Below are positions 32,979-40,756 of a stretch of 42,149 bases of DNA, piece by piece (within the stretch, counting starts at the first letter, position 1; every line of letters starts with the position of its first letter). The translations under genes and the position numbers were made by a program. The stretch spans positions 1 to 42,149 of the forward strand of contig CAJBLH010000089.1 in NCBI GenBank assembly GCA_903953895.1, given 5' to 3'. The notes beneath the pieces were generated by a model. It was not told the DNA's origin, did no database searches, and saw only the letters and a program-made list of their open reading frames with translations. Source of the stretch: an uncultured Desulfobacteraceae bacterium (lineage in GTDB: Bacteria; Desulfobacterota; Desulfobacteria; Desulfobacterales; Desulfatirhabdiaceae).

Positions 32979-33806
32979 TCAGGGTATCCGGATGCCCTCA
33001 TCCGTGATGTGGATACTGCCGGATTTATACAGTCCGCCGACGGCTTTTTTGAACTCTTTCTTGCTCATCGAAAAAACGCGGCGAATTTCATCGGGCGAAC
33101 TTTTGTCATGACAGGGAATAAAACCGCCCTTTTTTTTCAGAATTTCCAGAATTCCGGCGCCTGAGCCGGTGATGGACCGGAATCCGGGACTTTTCAGAGT
33201 CAGGTCGATTTTTCCATCTTCCCGGATTCTGCTGATGTATCCGGTTGTTTTTTCGCCGATTGAAACGGACGTATAGACCTCACTCCGGTAGAGCAGGCCG
33301 GAATACCGATTGTTGACAACCGCCATGATACCGATTTTCGTGATGCCGTAAATCAGAAGGTCGACTTTTTGCCCTTCGGACAGGTCTTTCGGATTTTTGT
33401 CGCAGTTATGGGTAATTCGGTTGGCGCCGTAAACCCGGCCGGTTTCTTCATCCAGACACACCTTGACGACATAGTGTTTCCCTACCCTTAACCTGTCCTG
33501 CTGCTGGTTTAGCGGGACCAGAAGATCTTTTTCAAGGCCCCAGTCCATGAAGGCGCCGAAAGCCGCCACATCCTTGACGAGAAGATAGGCGAATTCTCCG
33601 ACCACGGCCTTGGGCTCGAGGGTAGTGGCTACCGGCCGGTCCTCGGAATCGGTATAAACAAAAACCCTAAGCATATCACCAGGATGGGTGTTTTCTGGCA
33701 CATATTTCAAGGGAAGCAGAACTTCGTCGGGCTTTTTATTCAGATAAAGCCCGAAATCCACCATTCTTTCAACAATCAAATCGTTATAACTGCCGATTTT
33801 CAACAT
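32979..33806 (-). CDS. CvfB/YitL-like S1-domain RNA-binding protein
   Basis: A 275-residue cytoplasmic protein of CvfB type: an N-terminal S1-like part (GLYLNKKPDEVLLPLKYVPE), a second OB-like repeat (LVKDVAAFGAFMDWGLEKDLLVPLNQQQ, the usual S1 pattern), a third with GLLYRSEVY and GYISRIREDGKIDLTL, and a C-terminal winged-helix (FSMSKKEFKKAVGGLYKSGSIHI). CvfB in staphylococci binds RNA and affects virulence-gene expression; in other bacteria its targets are unknown. The gene lies 24 bp before the ECF S-component gene on the same strand and is probably the first gene of that operon, an unusual partnership. AAAGG precedes ATG 33806. Confidence 0.88.
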   Translation of the reverse strand: MLKIGSYNDLIVERMVDFGLYLNKKPDEVLLPLKYVPENTHPGDMLRVFVYTDSEDRPVATTLEPKAVVGEFAYLLVKDVAAFGAFMDWGLEKDLLVPLNQQQDRLRVGKHYVVKVCLDEETGRVYGANRITHNCDKNPKDLSEGQKVDLLIYGITKIGIMAVVNNRYSGLLYRSEVYTSVSIGEKTTGYISRIREDGKIDLTLKSPGFRSITGSGAGILEILKKKGGFIPCHDKSSPDEIRRVFSMSKKEFKKAVGGLYKSGSIHITDEGIRIP

Positions 33807-33890
33807 GGCAAACAGCCTTTCAGCAAGGAAAATGCAGGTTCCAATAGCTTGAATTTTTTTTGAAGTTTAGATCACTCGTTCAGACAAGTC

Positions 33891-33911
33891 AAGGTTGGCG
33901 ATGCCAACCTT
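33891..33911. other. Hairpin with 9-bp perfect stem
   Basis: AAGGTTGGC and GCCAACCTT enclose GAT, followed by TTCCCC. It is not next to any gene end: the neighbouring genes diverge from here. A leader structure or operator is more plausible than a terminator. Confidence 0.4.
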
Positions 33912-34052
33912 TTCCCCTGGGCCGCAATGGCATACCTTTTACCATTATAAAACGTTTTCCGGACATATTTATTGACTTTCCCGCTCAAGTCAGTAATCTG
34001 CGAAAAATTAATTATCGATATGCCAGCAACTGTTGTTGACGGAATTTATATT

Positions 34053-34082
34053 CACCGCAAAGACGCAAAGATCGCAAAAAGA
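34053..34082 (+). repeat. Short degenerate tandem repeat of CGCAAAGA
   Basis: CGCAAAGA, CGCAAAGAT and CGCAAAAAG follow one another, preceded by CAC. The same style of sequence (CACCGCAGAGACGCAGAG and variants) is found scattered through many environmental genomes. Here it lies about 30 bp before an ATG. Confidence 0.5.
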
Positions 34083-34108
34083 ATCCAAAGAAAAACAGGA
34101 GATGCAAT

Positions 34109-34465
34109 ATGACGCCATTAGTTGAAAAAGCGCTCAACGCCATTACGATCGGAACCAATTTATCCACCGGCCTGTCTTATCCCAGCGATATGCTTCGGGC
34201 CAAAGAAATGTTTCTCCGGCTGCATAAAGCCGGAGAGAAACTTTCAGCGGCTGAGATCAGCGCCTGGGCCAAACTGAACGGGTGGCAGGCAAAAGACGCC
34301 GATGAACTGGGCGCACTGGGTGAGCGAATCTGCCAGGGAGAAAAGGTGAAAATTTCCGATGGTCCCTGGTGGAACGAAAACATTCTGGATTTACTGATGC
34401 AAAATATTGCCATGACCAAGAATCGTCGGCCGGCCATAGACTGCTTTTCTCGCAACGCTGCATGA
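34109..34465 (+). CDS. Small protein resembling DUF1889/YoaC
   Basis: A 118-residue soluble protein with an AGGAGA site eight bases before the ATG. VEKALNAI near the start, AAEISAWAKLNGW in the middle and ICQGEKVKI later follow the pattern of E. coli YoaC (DUF1889: a VIDKALDFI-like start, SAADI.A.A..EGW, and a later GER.V.IK segment). Helical content is high and there is no signal peptide. The C-terminal 20 residues (NRRPAIDCFSRNAA) go beyond the family pattern. No function is known. It lies 37 bp before the STAS protein gene on the same strand, so it is probably part of the ABC transporter operon. My family call comes from remembered pattern, so it is moderate. Confidence 0.55.
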   Translation: MTPLVEKALNAITIGTNLSTGLSYPSDMLRAKEMFLRLHKAGEKLSAAEISAWAKLNGWQAKDADELGALGERICQGEKVKISDGPWWNENILDLLMQNIAMTKNRRPAIDCFSRNAA

Positions 34466-34502
34466 CAGCACCTGGAAACAATCTGACGATGAGGAATATT
34501 TC

Positions 34503-35723
34503 GTGATCGATATTGCCGTTACCACGGAAAACGGCCGGCCATGGGTCCGGCTTCACGGGCGGATCGACAGCATTACCGCGCCGGATGTGGAAAAATGCCT
34601 GAATGCGCTGATTTCGGGCGGCAGCAGAATGCTTGTTCTGGATATGCAGGCTGTTCATTACATGAGCAGTCTGGGCTTGCGGGTGTTGCTGATTGCGCAG
34701 AAACAGCTCAAAAAAGCGGATGGCGAGATTCTGATCTGCGGGCCGCCCCCTTCTGTTCTGGAATTGTTCGACATGAGCGGATTCAAGATGCTGTTCCGCA
34801 TATTTCCCACACAGGAAGTACTCCACGCAGAGCTTTCCGGTGATGCCATGGCTGTTTTGCAGGAGCAGATTGAGATCGATGGCATCCAACTGCAATGCAT
34901 TCGCAAGCCGGTCGGCGTCGGACAGCTTTCCGTGATCGGCAGCCAGGAAAAACTGGCCGATTCCCGATATGAAGCCTCGGATGTCGTCACGGTGAAAGCC
35001 GCTGATATTCAGTATGGCGCGGGATTGGCCTCCCTTGGGGATGATTTTGATGAATACAGGCTTTTTTTCGGGGAAGCTGTTATCCTGAATCACAGCCTGT
35101 TTTTTTATCCGGCGGTGAAACGGCCTGCCGTGGACTTTATGCTGTGTACCCAGGCCGCTGCGAATATTTCTTACCGTTTTCTTCATGGTTTTTCCTTTAC
35201 CGGCGCATTTTCTCACCTGATTTCTTTTGAAAGCATGGATCATCCGGTTGATCTGGATCAGCTCTCCCAGGCTTTGGGGCAAATTGTTTCAGGCAATGTG
35301 TTCGCCATGGTATTCATTGCCGAAAGTAAGGGTGTGTGGGGCATGCACATCAGACAGGTGCCGCTGGCGGAAAACCGGCCAGCCAATGGAAAAAATATTT
35401 TTGATCCGCTTAATTTCGCCGCCTGGATGAATTTTCCGGTGGAGCCCGCAGACATCCACCATATCCTGGCCGGGGCAGGGTTGGTGGTCAAGAATCCGGA
35501 ACTGGCGCCCCCGGCGGTACGGGATCTCTTTGCTACAGGAAGTCGCGTTCATTGCCATGCCGGCGTGTTCTCGAGAGAGCCGATCAGTAAAAAACCGGAT
35601 CAGTTTGAAAACGAACTCAAACGGGTGATCGCAGAGCTTCCGGTAGCCAAAGTACAGCATCTGATGGGGCAGTCCCGGTTTCAGCACGGCATTGTCGGTA
35701 TCGTGGAATTGGAAAACAGATAA
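34503..35723 (+). CDS. STAS-domain protein with unassigned C-terminal domain
   Basis: A 406-residue soluble protein starting at GTG 34503 (GAGGAA seven bases upstream). Residues 1-108 are a STAS domain of anti-sigma-factor-antagonist type: RPWVRLHGRIDSITAPDVEK, then LDMQAVHYMSSLGLRVLLIA, where the SSLGL segment carries the serine phosphorylated in SpoIIAA-like proteins, and ILICGPPPSVLELFDMSGF. The remaining 300 residues match no domain I know; blocks include LASLGDDFDEYRLFFGEAVI, FSFTGAFSHLISFESMDHPV and MVFIAESKGVWGMHIRQVP. The stop is immediately followed by the ATG of the fused ABC permease, so the two are translationally linked. Regulation of the transporter by a phosphorylation-controlled STAS switch is an inference. 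Confidence 0.75.
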   Translation: MIDIAVTTENGRPWVRLHGRIDSITAPDVEKCLNALISGGSRMLVLDMQAVHYMSSLGLRVLLIAQKQLKKADGEILICGPPPSVLELFDMSGFKMLFRIFPTQEVLHAELSGDAMAVLQEQIEIDGIQLQCIRKPVGVGQLSVIGSQEKLADSRYEASDVVTVKAADIQYGAGLASLGDDFDEYRLFFGEAVILNHSLFFYPAVKRPAVDFMLCTQAAANISYRFLHGFSFTGAFSHLISFESMDHPVDLDQLSQALGQIVSGNVFAMVFIAESKGVWGMHIRQVPLAENRPANGKNIFDPLNFAAWMNFPVEPADIHHILAGAGLVVKNPELAPPAVRDLFATGSRVHCHAGVFSREPISKKPDQFENELKRVIAELPVAKVQHLMGQSRFQHGIVGIVELENR

Positions 35724-38567
35724 ATGGAACTCTGGGTCGGCGCCCTGAATCTGGGTTTTTTATATGCTTTCATGACGATGGGGGTATTTATCACCTTCCG
35801 GATTCATGATTTTCCGGATATTACGGTGGACGGAAGTTTTACATCGGGTGCGGCGGCAACCGCGGTTCTGATTGCAGCCGGCTTCAACCCACCCGCAGCA
35901 CTTCTGGCCGGGATGCTCATCGGCATGGCCGCGGGCGCCGTCACAGCCTGGATTCATGCCAGACTCGATATCAACGGCCTGCTGGCCGGCATCCTGGTCA
36001 TGACGGGGCTGTATTCCGTCAACCTGCATGTCATGGGCCGGTCCAATATCCCTCTGCTGAATCAGGCCACCCTCTTTACCTGGATGCAGAAAATCAATCC
36101 CGGCATGCACGCCGAGATCTGGATCAGTTGCGTTCTGTGCGTGATTCTGGCGGTTTTCTGGCTGGGGATGTCCCTTTTCTTCAGAACCGATTTGGGTCTT
36201 TCCATGCGGGCCACAGGAAACAATCCGGTGATGGCGGCTGCCAACGGTGTCAACGTCAACCGGATGAAAATATTTGGAATCGCTCTGGCAAACGGGTTTG
36301 TGGGGCTTTCCGGCGGACTGGTGGCGCAGTATCAGGGATTTGCCGATATCGGCATGGGAATCGGGTCTGTGGTCATCGGGCTGGCTTCGGTCATTATCGG
36401 CGAGTCGATTCTGCGCAAGCCGTCGATCCATGTCAAAGTCATCGGTGTGATCATCGGATCCGTGGTGTTTCGATGGATGATCGCCTTTGCGCTATATGTC
36501 GGCATGAACCCCATCGATCTGAAACTGCTGACCGCCGGTTTTGTCCTGGCGACCCTGGTAATTTCAGGAGCTGTCGGCAAGCCGGAGTCCGCAAAAATGA
36601 CGTGGGCGGAGCGATTCAAGGCGGCGATTTCCCACAATCGCATGATGATCGCTGTGGGAGGCATCGTGATTCTGGCGATCAGCATTCCGGGCATCCGGGC
36701 GCTGTTGACCCATCGTCCGGATGCCGGAAAAATCCATCGGATCGGTATTGTTCAGATTGTGGATCACAGCATGTTGAATGTCACGCGGGATGCGTTTCTT
36801 GAAGAAATGAACCGTATCGGTTATCAGAGCGGGAAAAACTGCCTGTTTCAGGTGGAAAACGCCAATGGAGATATGTCTTCCGTGAACACGATTCTGGATA
36901 AATTCCTGGCGGACCGGATGGATGTGATCGTTCCCATCTCGACCGGATGCACGCAGGCCGCCATGCATAAGATCAAGGACCAGCCGATCGTGTTCGCCAC
37001 GGTCGCCAATCCCTTCATCATCGATGCCGGCCGGTCGGACACGGATCATTTGCCCAATGTCACCGGCGTGTACGGCTCTGTTCCTATGGATAAGGTACTT
37101 GAAATGGTCCGTCAGGTACGGAAGGGAAAAATCAGAATCGGCTCTATCTGGGATGCAGGCCAGGTCAATTCGGTTTACAATGTGGAGCAATTGAAGCAGG
37201 TTGTTCAGCAGGACGCGGATGTGGTTTTTGTCGGGGCCACGGTTACCGGTTCATCCGAGGTATTTCAGGCGGCGCAATCCTTGGCGCAGCAACAGATTGA
37301 CATGTTTGTGCTGGCGCCTGACAATATTGTGTATTCGGCGCTGGATTCGGTCATCAAGGTATCCGAATCTAAAAAAATTCCAATGGTTATAACCGATGTA
37401 GAGCGGCTGTCGGACGGAGCGCTGTGCGCACTCGGCTATGATTATGCCACCAGCGGAATACAGGCGGCGCATCTGGTGGACAGGATTTTGAAAGGGGAAT
37501 CTCCCGGGTCCATCCCGTTTGAAAAATATTCCCGGTTAACCATCGGCGTCAATCTGCGGGCTGCCCGGCAGATGGGAATTGCAATCCCGTCTGAGCTTCT
37601 GGACCGAACCACGGTCATTATTGCAGAAGATGGTAAGGTGGTGCAAAAAAAAGAATTGATCCACAAGGCTGTTCAGGCAAAACGGCTGGCCCTGTTTCAG
37701 TTCGGCGACAACGAGTTGATGAATCAGGCGGCCCATGGGGTGTTGGACGAACTGAAAGTGCAGGGGGTGATGGAGACATATCCGCTCCGGATCGACCGCA
37801 AGAATGCCCAGAACGAGTTTTATATGGCCCAGTCCATTGCCCAGGAAATCGTCAGTCAGAACTACGATTATATTGTGACACTCTCCACACCGGCCCTTCA
37901 GGTAACCGCGCAGGTCAATAAACTCATTCCCCATATTTTCGGTGCGGTCACGGATCCTTACCGGATGGGTATCGCCAAAACGCAGCAAGATCATATTCCC
38001 AACATTACCGGTGTGGCCACCTTTCAGCCGGTGGAAAAAACAATTCAGGTGATGCGGGAAATTTTTCCCCGCGCCCGGCGAATCGGAATTGTCTGGAATC
38101 CCGCCGAAGCCTGTTCCGAGGCATGTACTTATAAGGCACGAGATGAAGTCGGGAAACAGGGCTTCGAGCTGGTTGAAGTCAATGTCAGCAGCACCAGCGA
38201 AGTCATGGATGCGGTCAGGTCTCTGCTCACTCGCGGTGTGGACTTGTTTCTCACATCCGGAGACAATACGGTGAATATGGCGTTCAATTCCGTTGCCGCG
38301 CTGCTGCGTGAACGCCGTATCCCCTATTTTTCCAATTCGTTTTCCGATGTGGAACGTGGCGGCTTTATCGCCGTCGGTGCGGATTATGAGGAAGTCGGCC
38401 GTGAAACCGCCCGTATGGCCGCCCGCGTCATTTCCGGGGAAGATGTCGGCAGAATTCCCATCAACAATTATCTGCCCGAAAAAATGTATGTGAACCGGAT
38501 GCTGGCCAAGGAGTACGGGATGGAATTGCCCGAGGCGTTTTTGAACCGGGCTGCGAAAATCAGGTGA
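35724..38567 (+). CDS. ABC importer permease fused to two ABC_sub_bind (TrpX-like) substrate-binding domains
   Basis: A 947-residue protein. Residues 1-300 are a permease of the TrpY/branched-chain type with eight to ten helices, ITFRIHDFPDITVDGSFTSG near the start and the cytoplasmic coupling loop MRATGNNPVMAAANGVNVNR. A membrane anchor follows (about 312-331, MMIAVGGIVILAISIPGI). Then come two periplasmic binding domains of the ABC_sub_bind family: the first about 338-640 (HRIGIVQIVDHSMLN, PNVTGVYGSVPMDKVLEM), the second about 655-945 (LALFQFGDNELMNQAAHG, NITGVATFQPVEKTIQVM, ARRIGIVWNPAEACSEA). Separate genes are the usual arrangement; here one chain holds all three parts and no signal-peptide-bearing partner is needed. 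The substrate is unknown; aromatic amino acids are the best known case for relatives. It ends overlapping the ATPase gene. Confidence 0.88.
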   Translation: MELWVGALNLGFLYAFMTMGVFITFRIHDFPDITVDGSFTSGAAATAVLIAAGFNPPAALLAGMLIGMAAGAVTAWIHARLDINGLLAGILVMTGLYSVNLHVMGRSNIPLLNQATLFTWMQKINPGMHAEIWISCVLCVILAVFWLGMSLFFRTDLGLSMRATGNNPVMAAANGVNVNRMKIFGIALANGFVGLSGGLVAQYQGFADIGMGIGSVVIGLASVIIGESILRKPSIHVKVIGVIIGSVVFRWMIAFALYVGMNPIDLKLLTAGFVLATLVISGAVGKPESAKMTWAERFKAAISHNRMMIAVGGIVILAISIPGIRALLTHRPDAGKIHRIGIVQIVDHSMLNVTRDAFLEEMNRIGYQSGKNCLFQVENANGDMSSVNTILDKFLADRMDVIVPISTGCTQAAMHKIKDQPIVFATVANPFIIDAGRSDTDHLPNVTGVYGSVPMDKVLEMVRQVRKGKIRIGSIWDAGQVNSVYNVEQLKQVVQQDADVVFVGATVTGSSEVFQAAQSLAQQQIDMFVLAPDNIVYSALDSVIKVSESKKIPMVITDVERLSDGALCALGYDYATSGIQAAHLVDRILKGESPGSIPFEKYSRLTIGVNLRAARQMGIAIPSELLDRTTVIIAEDGKVVQKKELIHKAVQAKRLALFQFGDNELMNQAAHGVLDELKVQGVMETYPLRIDRKNAQNEFYMAQSIAQEIVSQNYDYIVTLSTPALQVTAQVNKLIPHIFGAVTDPYRMGIAKTQQDHIPNITGVATFQPVEKTIQVMREIFPRARRIGIVWNPAEACSEACTYKARDEVGKQGFELVEVNVSSTSEVMDAVRSLLTRGVDLFLTSGDNTVNMAFNSVAALLRERRIPYFSNSFSDVERGGFIAVGADYEEVGRETARMAARVISGEDVGRIPINNYLPEKMYVNRMLAKEYGMELPEAFLNRAAKIR

Positions 38568-38569
38568 CG

Positions 38570-39385
38570 ATGATGATAGAAATTTCAGGTCTGCACAAGA
38601 CGTTCAATGCAAACACCGTCAACGAAGTCCATGCCCTGAAGGGGATCAGTGTCGCCATCGCTCCCGGCGATTTCATAACCCTGATCGGCACCAACGGTTC
38701 CGGAAAATCCACGTTATTGAATGCTGTGGCCGGCTCTTTTTTGCCGGATCAGGGAAAAATCATCATCGATACGGAAGATGTAACCGCCAAAAAGGATTTT
38801 CAGCGGGCTAAATTCATGTCCCGCGTATTCCAGAACCCCTTTATGGGCACGGCCACCCAGATGACCATTGCCGAAAATCTGCATATCGCTTATCTCAGGG
38901 ATCAAGAATCCCTGCCCCGGATCAGGCTCGACAAAGCGCGTTGCGAGGCATACCGGGAGGCGGTCAAAGCCCTTGAAATGCAGATGGAAGACCGGCTCGA
39001 CAATATCATCGGGTCGCTGTCCGGCGGGCAGCGGCAGGCGCTCACCCTGCTGATGGCAGTTTTGCGCAGGCCCAAGGTGCTGCTGCTGGATGAACACACC
39101 GCCGCCCTCGATCCCAAATCCGCCAATCAGGTGATCCGGCTGACCCAGAACTTTGTGGAACAGGGAAATCTGACAACCCTGATGGTTACCCACAGCATGC
39201 AGCAGGCGCTTCAGGTCGGTAACCGCACCATCATGATGAACAAGGGAGAAATCATCGACGATATTTCCCTGAAAGAAAAACAGCGGTTGACCGCAAGCGA
39301 TTTGCTCGACAAGTTTGCGGATCTGCGCAAAAGCGAACGTTTGACCGATGAGATGCTGGAGGAATTGCGGCGGGAATATATTTGA
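38570..39385 (+). CDS. ABC transporter ATP-binding protein, partner of the fused permease
   Basis: An approximately 271-residue ATPase. Walker A is GTNGSGKSTLL, the Q-loop is in SRVFQNPFMGTATQMTIAENL, the signature is SLSGGQRQALTL, Walker B is KVLLLDEHTAALD and the H-loop is in MVTHSMQ. The Walker B region has EHTAALD with His after the catalytic Glu, the pattern also seen in TrpZ-like and branched-chain-type ATPases. Three in-frame starts are possible: a GTG at 38564 overlapping the permease stop, and ATG at 38570 or 38573; I use 38570. Translation is coupled to the upstream gene. A C-terminal tail (LTASDLLDKFADLRKSERLT) lies beyond the core. It powers the transporter encoded at 35724-38567. 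Confidence 0.93.
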   Translation: MMIEISGLHKTFNANTVNEVHALKGISVAIAPGDFITLIGTNGSGKSTLLNAVAGSFLPDQGKIIIDTEDVTAKKDFQRAKFMSRVFQNPFMGTATQMTIAENLHIAYLRDQESLPRIRLDKARCEAYREAVKALEMQMEDRLDNIIGSLSGGQRQALTLLMAVLRRPKVLLLDEHTAALDPKSANQVIRLTQNFVEQGNLTTLMVTHSMQQALQVGNRTIMMNKGEIIDDISLKEKQRLTASDLLDKFADLRKSERLTDEMLEELRREYI

Positions 39386-39450
39386 ATTACGAATTACGAG
39401 ATTTCCTGTTTCATTCGTAATTCGTAATTCGTAATTCGTAATTCGTAATT
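39384..39450. repeat. Heptamer repeat (ATTCGTA) forming a long inverted repeat
   Basis: Five perfect copies of ATTCGTA (39413-39447, with a partial sixth) follow an inverse pair (GAATTACGAATTACGA, 39384-39399). The two halves can pair over 16 bp with a 15-base loop. It starts at the stop of the ATPase gene and ends 17 bp before the LivK-type gene, so it may end the first transcript or separate the two genes' mRNA levels. Only G/C-poor pairs make up the stem. Confidence 0.9.
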
Positions 39451-39467
39451 TAAAGGGGGAACGGTTC

Positions 39468-40631
39468 ATGAAGAAAAAATGGGTGGCTGCTGGCTTGGTA
39501 TTGTCGGTATTTCTGATGGTCGGAATGGGTTATGGTGCGGAGCCTATCAAGATCGGTGCGTTTTTCGATCTGTCAGGGCCGTCTTCGGCGATCGGAACTC
39601 CGACCAAGCTGGTGGCGGAGATGGTTGTGAAAAAAATCAACGATGAGGGGGGTATCAACGGCGTTCCTCTGCAACTTGTGGTTGCGGATGACGAGGGAGA
39701 TCCCACGAAAGCGGCGCTGATTGCCAAGAAATTTGCCGAATCCGATAAAGTCGTAGCCATCATCGGCCCCACGCGGACCGACACCGGAATGGCGGCAAAG
39801 CCGACTGTCGAACAGATGAAGATACCCACATTCATGACGGTCGGTGGAGATCCGGTGATTGCCGGCGGTAAATTCGGACCGTTTCACTGGACCTTCAAGT
39901 CTCCGCAGCGGACAACGATTGCCGTTAAAAAAATCTATACCTACCTGAAACAGAAAGGCATGCAGAAAATCGCCATTCTGACGGCGGCCGATGGTTTCGG
40001 CAAGGATGGAAAGGTTGCACTGGAAACCCTTGCTGCGGAATACGGGATTCAGATTATGGCCGCTGAATCCTTTCAGGCAACGGACAGCGATATGACAGCA
40101 CAGCTCATCAATATCAAGACAGCCGCGCCGGATGCCGTCATCTGCTGGACCATCGGCAAGGCCGGCTCGATTGTGGCCAAGAATGTCAAGCAACTCGGCA
40201 TTCAGGTTCCGCTGTTCCAGTGCCACGGGCTTCCGGACCCCAAATACATCGAACTGGCCGGAAAGGCGTCTGAAGGCAATATCATGCCCTCCACGAAACT
40301 CATGGTGGCTTCTCAGCTTCCGGATACCGATCCCCAGAAAAAAGTCATTCTGGAGTTCATTCGCCTGTATCAGGACGTCTTTCATTATGACCGGCAGTTT
40401 CCCATCAACACCCACTCCGGCTATGCCTGGGATGCGATTTATATGGTCGCCGACGCCATGAAAAAAGCCGGCACAGACAATGAAAAGCTTCGGGATGCCA
40501 TTGAAAAGACCACGGGTTATGTCGGTGTCAGCGGCATATACAACATCACGCCCGAAGACCACAACGGGCTGGGCGTGGACTCCATGGTTCTGGTTCAAAT
40601 CGTGGATGGTCAGTGGAAACTCCTGCAATAG
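39468..40631 (+). CDS. LivK-type (type I) periplasmic substrate-binding protein of an ABC transporter
   Basis: A 387-residue protein with a signal peptide (residues 1-23, ending GYGA) and the Peripla_BP_6 fold: IKIGAFFDLSGPSSAIGTPT, INDEGGINGVPLQLVVADDE, DPTKAALIAKKFAESDKVVAIIGP and HSGYAWDAIYMVADAM. It binds amino acids or related small carboxylates outside the membrane. AAAGGGGGA lies seven bases before the ATG. No LivH/LivM permease is nearby; the only permease is the upstream fusion, whose own binding domains are of another family. It might serve a distant Liv system or extend the substrate range of the local one. In bacteria that degrade aromatics, close relatives often bind aromatic acids, which would fit the bam genes, but this is conjecture. 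Confidence 0.9.
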   Translation: MKKKWVAAGLVLSVFLMVGMGYGAEPIKIGAFFDLSGPSSAIGTPTKLVAEMVVKKINDEGGINGVPLQLVVADDEGDPTKAALIAKKFAESDKVVAIIGPTRTDTGMAAKPTVEQMKIPTFMTVGGDPVIAGGKFGPFHWTFKSPQRTTIAVKKIYTYLKQKGMQKIAILTAADGFGKDGKVALETLAAEYGIQIMAAESFQATDSDMTAQLINIKTAAPDAVICWTIGKAGSIVAKNVKQLGIQVPLFQCHGLPDPKYIELAGKASEGNIMPSTKLMVASQLPDTDPQKKVILEFIRLYQDVFHYDRQFPINTHSGYAWDAIYMVADAMKKAGTDNEKLRDAIEKTTGYVGVSGIYNITPEDHNGLGVDSMVLVQIVDGQWKLLQ

Positions 40632-40709
40632 ATCGCAAAATCGCTGTGATATATGGGCGGTGCAGGCTCTTCCTCTCGAAGGTGATCAAACGCATACCCA
40701 CTATCGGCC

Positions 40710-40753
40710 TTAACCACATCGGCTCCTCCCCCCAGCGGGGGAGAGTTGGTTAA
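40710..40753. repeat. Two-tier palindrome directly before the rhomboid start codon
   Basis: Outer arms TTAACCA and TGGTTAA (40710-40716, 40747-40753) enclose a GC-rich inner hairpin CTCCCCC/GGGGGAG (40726-40732, 40737-40743). The structure ends 3 bp before ATG 40757, so in mRNA it would hide the only purine-rich ribosome-binding region (GGGGGAGAG). Its design matches the element at 8310-8357. Confidence 0.6.
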
Positions 40754-40756
40754 AGC

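Larger units (their letters stand above)
33807..34108. other. Divergent intergenic region with a hairpin and a short repeat
   Basis: This 302-bp region lies between the divergent ECF operon and STAS/ABC operon. It contains a 9-bp hairpin (33891-33911), mostly AT-rich DNA, and a short CGCAAAGA-type repeat (34053-34082) directly before the ribosome-binding site of the small DUF1889-like gene. I see no coding sequence and no promoter that stands out. Confidence 0.5.

Noticed and set aside
34257-35282. 341-codon frame antisense to the STAS gene
   Set aside because: It runs across a gene boundary on the opposite strand, and its composition (His, Arg, Gln-rich) is typical of antisense reading.
39573-40628. 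351-codon frame antisense to the LivK-type gene
   Set aside because: The sense frame has a signal peptide and all family blocks; the antisense product has none.
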